From contig NZ_CP019343.1 in assembly GCF_002117105.1 (NCBI RefSeq), forward strand, positions 4,030,001-4,094,000: 64,000 nucleotides of DNA, in the 5' to 3' direction. Under the pieces are notes generated by a model. That model searched no databases and was not told where the DNA came from. It saw nothing but the letters and a program-made list of their open reading frames with translations. Position 1 is the stretch's first letter, and each line of letters begins with the position of its first letter. This DNA is from Oceanicoccus sagamiensis (GTDB lineage Bacteria > Pseudomonadota > Gammaproteobacteria > Pseudomonadales > Dasaniaceae). Both the position numbers and the translations under genes were made by a program. Shown here in pieces: positions 17,191 through 26,091 of the stretch.

Positions 17191-18405
17191 TTGAACAAAC
17201 CACAATTTCAAAAGTCCACCAAGCTGGCTAATGTCTGTTATGACATCCGTGGACCTGTGTTGGTTGAAGCCAACCGACTGGAGGAAGAAGGTCACCGTAT
17301 TCTTAAATTGAATATTGGCAACCCTGCCCCCTTCGGTTTTGATGCCCCTGACGAAATTATTCAGGATGTTATTCGACTTTTGCCGACAGGCCAAGGCTAT
17401 TGTGAATCCAAAGGGCTGTACTCTGCGCGCAAGGCGGTGATGCAACACTATCAACAGCGCGGCCTGCTCAATGTAGACATCGACGACATATATCTGGGCA
17501 ATGGTGTTAGTGAGCTTATCACCATGGCTTTGCAGGCCTTGCTGAATAATGGTGACGAAGTCTTAATCCCCGCACCGGATTATCCTTTATGGACTGCATC
17601 AACCTCGCTGGCAGGTGGCACACCGGTGCACTATTTATGTGACGAACAAGCGGACTGGTTTCCTGATATTAACGATATCAAAAGTAAAATAACCGACAAA
17701 ACCAAAGCGATTGTAGTGATCAACCCCAATAACCCGACGGGTGCTGTTTATTCCAAAGACCTGTTGCAACAAATTGTCGCGCTGGCCGAGCAACATAATC
17801 TGATTATTCTGGCCGACGAAATCTATGACAAGATTCTCTACGACGAAGCGCAGCATATTCCGCTGGGCACCCTGACGGAGGATGTTCTCTGCGTCACTTT
17901 TAATGGCCTTTCCAAAGCTTATCGACTCGCTGGCTTTCGCAGCGGCTGGATGCTGCTAAGTGGCGCTAAACATCGCGCCAAGGATTATATCGAAGGGCTG
18001 GATATTCTTGCCTCCATGCGACTCTGTGCCAATGTGCCTGCTCAACACGCAATACAAACCTGCCTGGGTGGCTACCAGAGCATTAATGATTTGGTACTAC
18101 CCGGCGGCCGCCTACATGAACAGCGCGATATTGCCTACGATTTATTAAACCAAATCCCCGGCGTTAGCTGCACCAAACCTAAAGGGGCTATTTATATGTT
18201 CCCCAAACTGGATCCGAAAAAATTCAACATAGATAGCGACGAGAAACTGGTACTGGACTTTTTGCTACAAGAAAAGATTTTGCTGGTGCAAGGCTCCGCC
18301 TTTAACTGGCCATCGACGGATCATCTACGGGTAGTCTTCCTGCCACGTAAAGATGATCTTACTCATGCCCTGGAACGTTTTTCCGCCTTCCTGTCGCGTT
18401 ACTGA
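17191..18405 (+). CDS. alaA: Alanine aminotransferase (AlaA-type, PLP-dependent)
   Basis: A 404-residue class I/II aminotransferase that most likely converts pyruvate and glutamate to alanine and 2-oxoglutarate. The PLP Lys is K242 in SKAYRLAGFR and the NPNNPTGAVY motif lies near 178-187. The N-terminal sequence (LANVCYDIRGPVLVEANRLE, residues 12-31) is characteristic of the AlaA/YfbQ branch. The start is TTG at 17191 with AAGG about 10 bases before it; no ATG is available nearby. It is followed after 4 bases by a small gene of unknown function. Confidence 0.9.
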   Translation: MNKPQFQKSTKLANVCYDIRGPVLVEANRLEEEGHRILKLNIGNPAPFGFDAPDEIIQDVIRLLPTGQGYCESKGLYSARKAVMQHYQQRGLLNVDIDDIYLGNGVSELITMALQALLNNGDEVLIPAPDYPLWTASTSLAGGTPVHYLCDEQADWFPDINDIKSKITDKTKAIVVINPNNPTGAVYSKDLLQQIVALAEQHNLIILADEIYDKILYDEAQHIPLGTLTEDVLCVTFNGLSKAYRLAGFRSGWMLLSGAKHRAKDYIEGLDILASMRLCANVPAQHAIQTCLGGYQSINDLVLPGGRLHEQRDIAYDLLNQIPGVSCTKPKGAIYMFPKLDPKKFNIDSDEKLVLDFLLQEKILLVQGSAFNWPSTDHLRVVFLPRKDDLTHALERFSAFLSRY

Positions 18406-18409
18406 AATT

Positions 18410-18862
18410 ATGAGTGATATTCATATAGACGATTTTTACAAAGATGTAGCACTAACCTTTCTGCGTCTTTATAACAGTTTCCCGCGTAAAACCATTCTCT
18501 ATACTGAAGATATCTGCGGCGAAGACGAGCCCGATGAGTTTGGCCTGCATAGTGAGCGCTTTACAGCCGGCTTTAGCACTATGGTCTGGCTGGGCGAACA
18601 GGGCTATTTAAAATATGACGCCCCCATCAAGCAAGAGGCGCTGGATCAGGCGGTACTGACTGAGCGTGGTTTTTTATTATTATCGTCACGCTCGGCACTG
18701 AATTTTGGTGACCCGGTGATCGGCGAGACTAAAGCCAGCGATATCCCTTCCTCCGTTATGGAACAATCCAAAACCAATATCAATCAACTGCGCAAGGCGA
18801 TAAAAAGTCAATCATCGATTATGATTAGTCAGGCTGTGCGCTATATGCTGGACGCTAACTAA
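18410..18862 (+). CDS. Conserved helical protein downstream of alaA, unknown
   Basis: A 150-residue soluble protein with no recognised domain. It contains the segment FLRLYNSFPRKTILYTEDI and a C-terminal helical region. The open frame reaches back into alaA, but the ATG at 18410, 4 bases after the alaA stop, gives a sensible start and suggests translational coupling. Its stop overlaps the stop of the convergent methyltransferase gene by 4 bases. No function can be assigned. Confidence 0.7.
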   Translation: MSDIHIDDFYKDVALTFLRLYNSFPRKTILYTEDICGEDEPDEFGLHSERFTAGFSTMVWLGEQGYLKYDAPIKQEALDQAVLTERGFLLLSSRSALNFGDPVIGETKASDIPSSVMEQSKTNINQLRKAIKSQSSIMISQAVRYMLDAN

Positions 18863-19767
18863 AGCTGATAATGCAACATTTTTAGATTGCGACGGCTATC
18901 CGCCTCCGGAAAATCCTTACGTGCTTCCAAGCGCTCAACAAAGCTTGCCTCGGGGCAGGCTTCAGTAAATAAATCCAATAAAAACTGCTCATCCAATTCT
19001 GGCGCATTTAAGCAAGCTAAAATATCGCCCCCTTTGGGCATCAGTGACAATAAACGCCGCACCACTTTGATATAATCACTGGTCGCAATAAAGCTACCCT
19101 TTTGCCGTGAGGGCGGATCAATAATCACAATATCGTAAGGCCCTTTACTGATGACTTTTTTCCAGGAACGGAATAAATCATGGGAAAGAAATTGAATATC
19201 ACGTTTTAAACGATCATCATGCTGGTTAAGCCGGTGATTGCTGCGCCCTACATTTAAAGCTGCACTACTCATATCCAGATTAACAACGCTATGAGCATTT
19301 TCGGCAATGGCCACTACAGAAAAAGCGCAAGTATAAGAAAATAAATTCAGTACTTTTTTACCCGTGGCTCGCTGCTTTAACCATTCCCGGCCAGGCAACA
19401 TGTCGAGAAAAAAACCCACATTCTGTTTGCCGCCAAAGCTCAGCGAATAACGCAAGCCCTGCTCCAGAGCTTGTGCCTGTTGTGGAATATCACCCCATAG
19501 CGTTTCCAACGGTGCACCGCGAATATAACGCCGCTGAACTAAAACGGCATCCATGTCGGATTGAAACACCGTTAAATTATCGGTAAATGCATGCCAGTCC
19601 ACCGCGTCAGGTTCTTGATACAGAGTAATCAATAATACCGGGGCAAACCAATCAACATTGATAAAACCCAAGCCCTCATAGCATTGACCTCGACCATGAA
19701 AAAACCGGCGAGCATCATTATTCTCTTCACTCAGACCCTGCTCTATGGCCGCTATAATTCTTTTCAT
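18859..19767 (-). CDS. Class I SAM-dependent methyltransferase (RlmK/PF10672-like)
   Basis: A 302-residue methyltransferase. The N-terminal part resembles the beta-rich domain of RlmI/RlmK-type enzymes; the Rossmann domain has VLNLFSYTCAFSVVA (SAM motif I, about 140-154) and the catalytic-type IVIIDPPS motif near 220, typical of enzymes that act on RNA bases. The most likely role is rRNA methylation, though the exact base cannot be told. The ATG overlaps the stop of the upstream ATP-NAD kinase-like gene (ATGA), so they are co-expressed. Confidence 0.85.
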   Translation of the reverse strand: MKRIIAAIEQGLSEENNDARRFFHGRGQCYEGLGFINVDWFAPVLLITLYQEPDAVDWHAFTDNLTVFQSDMDAVLVQRRYIRGAPLETLWGDIPQQAQALEQGLRYSLSFGGKQNVGFFLDMLPGREWLKQRATGKKVLNLFSYTCAFSVVAIAENAHSVVNLDMSSAALNVGRSNHRLNQHDDRLKRDIQFLSHDLFRSWKKVISKGPYDIVIIDPPSRQKGSFIATSDYIKVVRRLLSLMPKGGDILACLNAPELDEQFLLDLFTEACPEASFVERLEARKDFPEADSRRNLKMLHYQL

Positions 19768-20897
19768 TGACTCTCTTCTTCGCTGGCCAGACCCACAGGG
19801 TACATAATGGCATCGTGGTAACCTGTAATAATCTGGCGGTAGCCCGACAGTGACTGATCTAGTTCAGGATCATTGCTATCCACCTGCAAGGGACGCCCTT
19901 CTAACTCAGTGATCTTGGTTTTGGTGGCGACAATCATCAGATTATCGAGACCAACGGCACGAATAATCCGTGGACTGAGCTGCTGATTACCGCGCCCAAT
20001 AATATGCCCCTGACCACCAATCGCAGTGATAATTACTTTCACTAACGGGTACTGCTCTACCAATGCAAATAAGGCGCTCTCATCAAGGTCGGCACCCAGT
20101 AACTCATTATTGACCACCGCATCAAAGCCCAGCAGGGTATTTTCCAGCTGCAGCTCATCCAGCACCGCCCGCGGCGTGGTGCCAGGGCCAATAATATAGA
20201 GGCAATCATCCTCCATGGACTCCACAATATCCGCCGCAATATCCTGTAACACCAAAGCTTCAACCTCTCTGCCGGAGGATTTTACCTGCTGCAAAAAACG
20301 GCCTTCTTTGGGGACTAATAGCTCACCAAAAAAACGGGAGCTAACCACACCCTGACGAAAACGCGCTTCATCAATATCCCTGACCTCGGCCAAGCCGATA
20401 TCAATTAACTGGCCATTAATCAGCCGCCTAACTATTTCACCCGCTGCCTGTGGTGATACCGCATAAACCCCTGAATGCATTTTTACGCCAGCGGGAATAC
20501 CTAATACTGGAAAATCACCAGCAACAGCGGCAAAAATATCTCTGGCGGTACCGTCACCACCAGCAAACAGAATCAGGTCAACCCCCTGCTGCTGTAAAAC
20601 TCTGGCAGCGGCGATGGTATCCTCGGCGCTGGATGGCGTTGATGACTCACCGATAGCTTCAAATGCCAAACCGGCCGCCAGGGCAATATCGCCACCCATC
20701 TCACCGGCAAAACCATATACTGTTACCAAGTTGGGTTTATCAATAGCTTTTAATGCCTCAATAGCTCGCTGCGGCGCTCGGGGCTGTGCACCACGGCTTT
20801 TTGCCGCAGCCACAATGGCCTCGCCATCACTGCCTTTTAACGCCAATGGCCCACCAATGCCCGCCAAAGGGTTAATAATTAGCCCTAACTTAAACAT
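19764..20897 (-). CDS. ATP-NAD kinase family protein (AcoX-like)
   Basis: A 377-residue protein of the ATP-NAD/AcoX kinase family. It has the GGDGTARDI nucleotide-binding motif near 117-125 and the N-terminal LGLIINPLAGIGG segment. It is longer than true NAD kinase (about 290 residues), and the C-terminal part is that of the AcoX-like group, whose substrate is not established. It is coupled to the downstream methyltransferase by a 4-base overlap. Confidence 0.88.
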   Translation of the reverse strand: MFKLGLIINPLAGIGGPLALKGSDGEAIVAAAKSRGAQPRAPQRAIEALKAIDKPNLVTVYGFAGEMGGDIALAAGLAFEAIGESSTPSSAEDTIAAARVLQQQGVDLILFAGGDGTARDIFAAVAGDFPVLGIPAGVKMHSGVYAVSPQAAGEIVRRLINGQLIDIGLAEVRDIDEARFRQGVVSSRFFGELLVPKEGRFLQQVKSSGREVEALVLQDIAADIVESMEDDCLYIIGPGTTPRAVLDELQLENTLLGFDAVVNNELLGADLDESALFALVEQYPLVKVIITAIGGQGHIIGRGNQQLSPRIIRAVGLDNLMIVATKTKITELEGRPLQVDSNDPELDQSLSGYRQIITGYHDAIMYPVGLASEEESQ

Positions 20898-20950
20898 CTA
20901 TAAAACCTGCAATTGTAAATAAGCCCATTAAATAATGTGAAAAACGCCAG

Positions 20951-20978
20951 TTGTAGTGTTAAGTGGCGCACATATACT
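20951..20978 (+). promoter_or_regulatory. Possible promoter of the 74-residue protein gene
   Basis: A -10-like TATACT (20973-20978) lies 16 bases after TTGTAG (20951-20956), which keeps only the TTG of the -35 consensus. If used, it would give a leader of about 200 bases before the start at 21183. The rest of the 285-base gap 20898-21182 is A-rich with no gene that I can support. Confidence 0.3.
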
Positions 20979-21182
20979 AAAGTCAGGCAGATCGCTCTTG
21001 TGCACAACAACAATAACCATAGCGCAAAATCAATGCTAAAAAATAGCGCAGCAAATAGCTCAGCAAAAAGCAATCTGTCATTAAAGTTTAACAGTATAAA
21101 TATAAAAATGAGTGCAAATAACAACAACGATACAGCACACTTAGTCAGCAGTCATAAAGCCCCGGCTTTATAGGAGAGAACC

Positions 21183-21407
21183 ATGAACAAGCAGTATGCG
21201 AACTTCGAAGACTCAGCCAGTACCTACAGCGACCCGCTGGATGCCCTATTGTTTGATGAGCAATTATTAGACGAAGACTACCACGGCGCCATTATTGATC
21301 TCGACGGCAATGAACAACCCATTACCGAAGCAATGATTCTGGCTGCCTGTGCGGCACTGGAAGAAGAAGTCGAATCTATTTACGGCGCAGAATTTAGCGG
21401 CAAATAA
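21183..21407 (+). CDS. Small acidic protein, PA1571-like
   Basis: A 74-residue acidic protein with a clear ribosome binding site (GGAGAG, 5 bases before ATG). The core GAIIDLDGNEQPITEAMILA (residues 35-54) resembles what I recall of the PA1571 family of short proteins in Pseudomonas (a G-A-x-I-x-D-x-x-G-x-E-x-P-I-T pattern). Function unknown. Its 3' end overlaps the 3' end of pdxB by 14 bases, tail to tail. Confidence 0.75.
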   Translation: MNKQYANFEDSASTYSDPLDALLFDEQLLDEDYHGAIIDLDGNEQPITEAMILAACAALEEEVESIYGAEFSGK

Positions 21408-22542
21408 AGCCAAGGGCCGCAAGGCCATCTTGCACCGGCGGATCCAATGCATTGACATTGGCAATACGGTAGCGCGACAACTCCCGGCGCACGGGATAGT
21501 TTTTGCGCAACTGGTCAAACACCGCCCCACGCTCATGCTGATCAGCATGTAATAAACCGCCGCGAAAGCGCTGGTCATCCTCGGCCACATCATAACAAGC
21601 CAACACAGCCTCTCGCATAGCCGCTATAACGTCACTCTGCTCCCTAATCGTAAGGGTTAGAGCAGTATCCTCTTCAGCAACAGGAGCCTTCACGGGTTCT
21701 ACCGAGAAAAATTCACAGCAGGCCTGATAAATCATCGCTGTACCGGCCAATTTTCCATCGTAGCTATAACCGGCAATATGCGGACTGCCCAAATCAACAC
21801 GCTTAAGCAAGGCCATATCCGGGGTGGGCTCATTTTCCCACACATCCAATACCGTACAAATATCATCGTGTTCGTTTAATAGTGCTTGCAGCGCGCTATT
21901 GTCGATGACCGCACCACGACCGGCATTAATCAGTACCGCACCGGGCTTTAAGGCCGCCAGTCGCTGCTCATCTAACAGATGAAAGCTGGGATAAGGTTCT
22001 GCGGTAGTCAGCGGTGCATGCAGGCAGATAATATCTGCTTGTAATACCGTTTCCAGATCGGTCAGCACCGGATAACGCTGCGGGTCAATGAGCGGGTCAT
22101 AGGCACTGCAAGCGATACCCAAACGGGATAAGCGCTGATAAAGACGGCTACCCACATTCCCCATGCCCACAATACCTACAGTGCCATCCGCCATTAATAA
22201 TTCCAGCACGCCTTGTAAACGGCAAAAGACGCTGATCATATAATCAACAACGGAATCGGCATTACAGCCGGGAGCACTGGCCCAGCCGATCTGATGGGCG
22301 TCGAGATAATCGATATCGAGGTGGTCAGTGCCTATGGTGGCCGTGGCGACAAATCGTACAGAGGTACCGTCCAATAAGGATTGATCAACCTGGGTAACTG
22401 AACGTACCAATAAGATATCAGCATCACGCAGCTGCTGCCGGCTAAGCTTACGGCCATTAACGACCGTTACCTCTCCCAGCGAGGCAAACTGTTCCGCCAC
22501 CTGCGGTATATTTTCATCGGCAACAATCGTAAAACGGCTCAC
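21394..22542 (-). CDS. pdxB: 4-phosphoerythronate dehydrogenase
   Basis: An enzyme of pyridoxal phosphate synthesis (382 residues from the chosen start) that oxidises 4-phosphoerythronate. The Rossmann motif GMGNVGSRLYQRL, the Arg in LINAGRGAVID, and the catalytic His in HIAGYSYDGK are visible, and the C-terminal DUF3410 dimerisation domain follows. The GTG at 22542, giving VSRFTIVADENIP, lies 2 bases after the stop of the upstream exonuclease gene with GGGGGC before it; this matches the E. coli protein better than the ATG at 22563. Confidence 0.95.
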   Translation of the reverse strand: MSRFTIVADENIPQVAEQFASLGEVTVVNGRKLSRQQLRDADILLVRSVTQVDQSLLDGTSVRFVATATIGTDHLDIDYLDAHQIGWASAPGCNADSVVDYMISVFCRLQGVLELLMADGTVGIVGMGNVGSRLYQRLSRLGIACSAYDPLIDPQRYPVLTDLETVLQADIICLHAPLTTAEPYPSFHLLDEQRLAALKPGAVLINAGRGAVIDNSALQALLNEHDDICTVLDVWENEPTPDMALLKRVDLGSPHIAGYSYDGKLAGTAMIYQACCEFFSVEPVKAPVAEEDTALTLTIREQSDVIAAMREAVLACYDVAEDDQRFRGGLLHADQHERGAVFDQLRKNYPVRRELSRYRIANVNALDPPVQDGLAALGFICR

Positions 22543-22544
22543 AC

Positions 22545-23447
22545 TTATTGCCCCCAATAACAATTATCCAGCTGTCGCTGAAAACGTTGACCTAAAGCAT
22601 ATTCATCGAGGAAGTATGCCACGGTCTGCTTTGATGGCGGCTGCCATTGCAAATTCACCCGGTCGAGCTCAGGTACCTGCTGCTCCAACCTAACCAGGGT
22701 CTGGGCCATTGCAATTTGCTCACGGTAATCGATCAATTTTTCCACCAGAGTTTTAGCACCTCGCAGACCTGAAGCGGCTACCGCGGGTAAATCATGATAC
22801 ATCGCATCAATACTACCGAATTGTCCTAACAGGGCCGCTGCGGTTTTTTTGCCGATACCGGGCACACCCGGAATATCATCAATACTATCGCCTAGCAATG
22901 CCAGAAAATCGGTCATCTGATAAGCTTGCACGCCATAATGGTTAATAAAATCCCCCAGGGTAATACGCTTGTCGGCGGCATAGTCCCAGAATATATCATC
23001 GCGGTGTTTAAGTATTTGGCCCAGGTCTTTGTCTCTGGAAACAATGGTGACATTCTCCCCCCGCTGCTGGGCGGCATGGGCCAGGCTGGCAATAATATCA
23101 TCGGCCTCGTAACGCTCACTGGCAAAACTGGCAATACCCATAAGTTCGGTTAAGGCTTTGCAGGCCGCTAACTGGAAGGCCAGCTCTTCATCGGGCAGCA
23201 CCCTGCTCGCCTTATAGCCCGGGTAAATATCATTGCGAAAACAACTACCTAAACTCTCATCATAGGCAATAGCAATCTGTTCAGGCTTTACCTGTTGCAA
23301 AAACTTGAGAATAAACTGAGTATAGCCATTTAGCGCGTTAACCGAATAACCTTCAGGACTATGCCATTCATCGGGCAGGGAAAAATAAGCGCGAAAAATA
23401 TAGATTGACGCATCAATCAGGTAAATAGGCTGAGAGGAATTAGCCAT
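22545..23447 (-). CDS. 5'-3' exonuclease / flap endonuclease (Xni-like)
   Basis: A 300-residue protein built like the 5'-3' exonuclease domain of DNA polymerase I. The N-terminal LIDASIYIFRAY, the central RYEADDIIASLA and VSRDKDLGQIL metal-binding acidic motifs, and an H3TH region with GDSIDDIPGVPGIGKKTA are present. It is longer than E. coli Xni (251 residues) and keeps all acidic motifs, so it is probably an active nuclease on flaps or RNA primers. Its ATG shares a base with the stop of epmC (TAATG). No polymerase domain follows. Confidence 0.9.
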   Translation of the reverse strand: MANSSQPIYLIDASIYIFRAYFSLPDEWHSPEGYSVNALNGYTQFILKFLQQVKPEQIAIAYDESLGSCFRNDIYPGYKASRVLPDEELAFQLAACKALTELMGIASFASERYEADDIIASLAHAAQQRGENVTIVSRDKDLGQILKHRDDIFWDYAADKRITLGDFINHYGVQAYQMTDFLALLGDSIDDIPGVPGIGKKTAAALLGQFGSIDAMYHDLPAVAASGLRGAKTLVEKLIDYREQIAMAQTLVRLEQQVPELDRVNLQWQPPSKQTVAYFLDEYALGQRFQRQLDNCYWGQ

Positions 23448-24013
23448 TAGCCTAGTTCCACAAACTGGAAATGAGCAGTTTCAGGTATCGCTGTTTGATA
23501 GAAGTTGGCCAGAGTAGCCACCAATAATTTTGCCCGCAGGGGCAAGCCCTGCTCACAATAACGAACTGCCTGCTGGTAAACGGCCGACTTAAAAGGCTCA
23601 TCATCAGTATCCACGCCATTTAAATTATCAGCACTGATACGAAAGGATTTTTGGCAGGCTTTGGACAATATCCACTCCAAGGCCTGGGGTTTGACCTCAA
23701 CCTGTTCAAATTGATATTGCTGCTGTTGGTCGCGACCATCCGGCGCATACCAATACCCATAATCCAACTGTTGGCGACGCTCTTTACCGGCAATACACCA
23801 GTGGGCAATTTCATGTAAAGCGCTGGAAAAAAAACCGTGGGCAAAAACAATTTGATGATAGTCGCAGTCGGCACTGGCGGGGATATAAATCGGCTCCTGC
23901 TCACCTTTAACCAAGCGGGTATTTTCAGCTTCGGCAAATAGCCCATCAAACAAGGTGATTACGTCAGCAGCACTGTGCTCCAGTGGTAAAGACTGCACTG
24001 CGTGCTCAGACAT
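23447..24013 (-). CDS. epmC: Elongation factor P hydroxylase
   Basis: A protein of 188 residues from the chosen start that hydroxylates the beta-lysylated lysine of EF-P (YfcM/EpmC). The metal-binding motif HEIAHW lies in the FAHGFFSSALHEIAHWCIAG segment, followed by DYGYWYAPDGRD and EVKPQALEW, all typical. ATG at 24013 (MSEHAV) overlaps the stop of the upstream gene; an ATG five codons earlier (24028) is the alternative and neither has a strong ribosome binding site. Confidence 0.93.
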   Translation of the reverse strand: MSEHAVQSLPLEHSAADVITLFDGLFAEAENTRLVKGEQEPIYIPASADCDYHQIVFAHGFFSSALHEIAHWCIAGKERRQQLDYGYWYAPDGRDQQQQYQFEQVEVKPQALEWILSKACQKSFRISADNLNGVDTDDEPFKSAVYQQAVRYCEQGLPLRAKLLVATLANFYQTAIPETAHFQFVELG

Positions 24014-24503
24014 TATAAATAAGCCCATTCATGTCGCTATCTACACGCTCTGACTCAATACAGGGCTGCGCACTCAGCCACTGATGGTAATCATCCGAAT
24101 GCCAGGCTTTACCGGCCAATAAATGATTCAGGTATTGGCGCTCTGGCAATAGGTCATCCGCCAACAGTGCTTTATTGGCGACATAAACCCAGGCGTGGAT
24201 AATGCCCTGTGCCGAATCCACACAAAATACCTCGCGCCCATAGCGTACCGGGTTGCCCTCAAAGGGGTCCATAATGACAATATCTTCAGGTCGCTCCAGC
24301 TGGTACAACACACCCTCAACTTTACCGTCGCGCTGATAACCCACATTGGCATAGGCCACACCCGTCTTGCCAGTAGCCCGTTTATCGAAACGTAAGCTAA
24401 ACCCTTTTAAGGTACCGGCAAGCGCGTTAACCGTCGACAAGCCCCTTGCCCCCATCCGGGCCGGGTTCATATTGCTGCCGTAGGCAAAATAGTAATGGAT
24501 CAC
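24006..24503 (-). CDS. Gamma-glutamylcyclotransferase-fold protein
   Basis: A 165-residue GGCT-like protein. The YAYGSN-type motif appears as FAYGSNMNPARM at the N-terminus, and the catalytic Glu would be in PFEGNPVRYGRE near 80. The family cleaves gamma-glutamyl amines or dipeptides with release of 5-oxoproline, but many bacterial members have no proven substrate. It is the first gene of a coupled set with epmC, the exonuclease and pdxB, all with touching or overlapping ends. Confidence 0.85.
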   Translation of the reverse strand: MIHYYFAYGSNMNPARMGARGLSTVNALAGTLKGFSLRFDKRATGKTGVAYANVGYQRDGKVEGVLYQLERPEDIVIMDPFEGNPVRYGREVFCVDSAQGIIHAWVYVANKALLADDLLPERQYLNHLLAGKAWHSDDYHQWLSAQPCIESERVDSDMNGLIYNV

Positions 24504-24645
24504 GCAAGCACCTGATTTAAAAGGATAAAGTTTTGAAGCGGGAAATTGTACAGTAAAACGCCGACATTGAGAAACAAGGGGAGGAAAACGCTAAGTTGAT
24601 AGCATAGGGAATCGATACATGGTGCAGTGCTATAAGGGGCAGAGA

Positions 24646-24669
24646 TAAAAAAGGCTCGACCAGCGAGCC
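24646..24669 (-). terminator. Rho-independent terminator of zntB
   Basis: On the minus strand GGCTCG (24669-24664) and CGAGCC (24658-24653) form a 6-bp GC-rich stem with a CTGGT loop, followed by a run of T (24652-24647). It lies about 95 bases after the zntB stop and before the next minus-strand gene. The remainder of the gap 24504-24764 shows nothing further. Confidence 0.8.
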
Positions 24670-24764
24670 ATAAAGTTCCTTTTTAGTACATCTCCCTCGA
24701 GTCCAATAATCATTACAAATACTTAGCCACGAGTAAATACTACTTATGGCTTAGACCAGCTCGA

Positions 24765-25760
24765 TCATAACCACTTGCGCCAGTAAAATAGTCCCATTAA
24801 TAAAACCGTTAGCCCCATACAGATAGCCGACACCAACCAAAAACCCTGCTCACTCTCTACACCCGGCATACCTCCCACATTAATACCCATCAATCCGGTA
24901 AAAAAACCCAGCGGTAAAAATACCGCAGCCACAACCGTCAAGACATAACTGCGACTGTTCAATTGTTCAGACACGCGATTAGCCAGCTCTTCCTGAGCCA
25001 TACTGGCTCTTTCCTTAACCGTATCAATATCCTCAATATGACGAATCTGGCGGTCAGCAATACTGCGCAACCTGACTCGATGAAAATCATTTAACCACGT
25101 CAAAGGGGCAGCGATCAGTTGGTTTAATGCCTCACGCTGTGGTGCTAAATAACGACGTATAAGAATGGCTTTTTTACGCATGTGTAGTAGCTCACTACGA
25201 AGTTCCCGAGGCTCAGCAGAAAATAATTGCTCTTCCATATCTAACAACTCTTCTTCCAGATCATCAACCACATCGCTAATACTAGCAACGATACGGTCTA
25301 CCCACTCGATTAATAGCGCGGCAATATCTTCAGCACCACTGCTTTCACTCAAGCTGCTTAATAGTGTTTCGGTGGATATCAGTGAGCGTTTTCTGGTACT
25401 GATAAGCCGCTTACCATCAGTCCATATGCGTAAAGAAACCATATCCTCGGGTTGCGCACCGGGGTTTTGGTTAACACCGCGCAAAACGATCAACAGATTA
25501 TCACCGCGACTGAGAACATGGGGACGCGTTTCATCACTGATCAAACTCTCTATAGCAACTGTATTTAAACCACTGCACTGCTCAAGCCATTGCTGCACCG
25601 CGGGCTCTTCATAATCAAAATGTAACCAGAGCTTGTCTTGTTGAGTGTTTAAGTTGACCACTTCATTCTGGTCGATTTTTTTTGCCCCGCCTTTGCCATC
25701 CAATAGCAAAGCATTGACCAGACCTTTAGAGATATGCCCAGAATCATCAATCACTGTCAT
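24765..25760 (-). CDS. zntB: Zinc transporter ZntB (CorA family)
   Basis: A 331-residue CorA-type metal transporter. The long cytoplasmic N-terminal part contains the stalk helix (about 190-255), followed by two C-terminal membrane helices separated by the loop with MGINVGGMPG, the GxN signature in the form typical of ZntB rather than the GMN of magnesium channels. ZntB proteins move zinc, in the best studied case into the cell with protons. It stands alone, with a terminator at 24646-24669 and a 331-base divergent gap upstream. Confidence 0.93.
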   Translation of the reverse strand: MTVIDDSGHISKGLVNALLLDGKGGAKKIDQNEVVNLNTQQDKLWLHFDYEEPAVQQWLEQCSGLNTVAIESLISDETRPHVLSRGDNLLIVLRGVNQNPGAQPEDMVSLRIWTDGKRLISTRKRSLISTETLLSSLSESSGAEDIAALLIEWVDRIVASISDVVDDLEEELLDMEEQLFSAEPRELRSELLHMRKKAILIRRYLAPQREALNQLIAAPLTWLNDFHRVRLRSIADRQIRHIEDIDTVKERASMAQEELANRVSEQLNSRSYVLTVVAAVFLPLGFFTGLMGINVGGMPGVESEQGFWLVSAICMGLTVLLMGLFYWRKWL

Positions 25761-26091
25761 CGTGTTAAACCCTGTAGTTTATAGAACTAAACAGATCTAT
25801 TATTATCATTAAAAGGTAGCACTAATAGTGGGCACAGCCTAATTATTACCCGGTGTAACAACAACGGTACAAGCCAAGCGATTGATTTAAAAGGGAGTTG
25901 CGAATAAACCAGCACAGCAAAACTACGTCACCCATAAGTAAAATAATCAGTAGCACTCTGCGTTTAAATGACTATAATCAAGTTATAGCTAATGTGACTT
26001 AATACGAAACAAACAATAATTTTAACGTATTCGCAGTGCTGGCAGTTTTCACTGCGGTTATTTTCATCAGTTGTTAGATGGAGGTACACTT
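25761..26091. other. Divergent intergenic region zntB / unknown gene
   Basis: A 331-base AT-rich gap with no coding region that I can support. A perfect TATAAT occurs at 25973-25978 on the plus strand, but without a good -35 box at the proper distance. A strong ribosome binding site (GGAGG, 26080-26084) serves the ATG at 26092. I see no Zur-type operator with confidence. Confidence 0.4.

Noticed and set aside
20937-21173. 78-codon open frame in the leader of the 74-residue protein gene
   Set aside because: Asn/Ser-rich, AT-driven composition, no ribosome binding site and no recognisable features; more likely untranslated.
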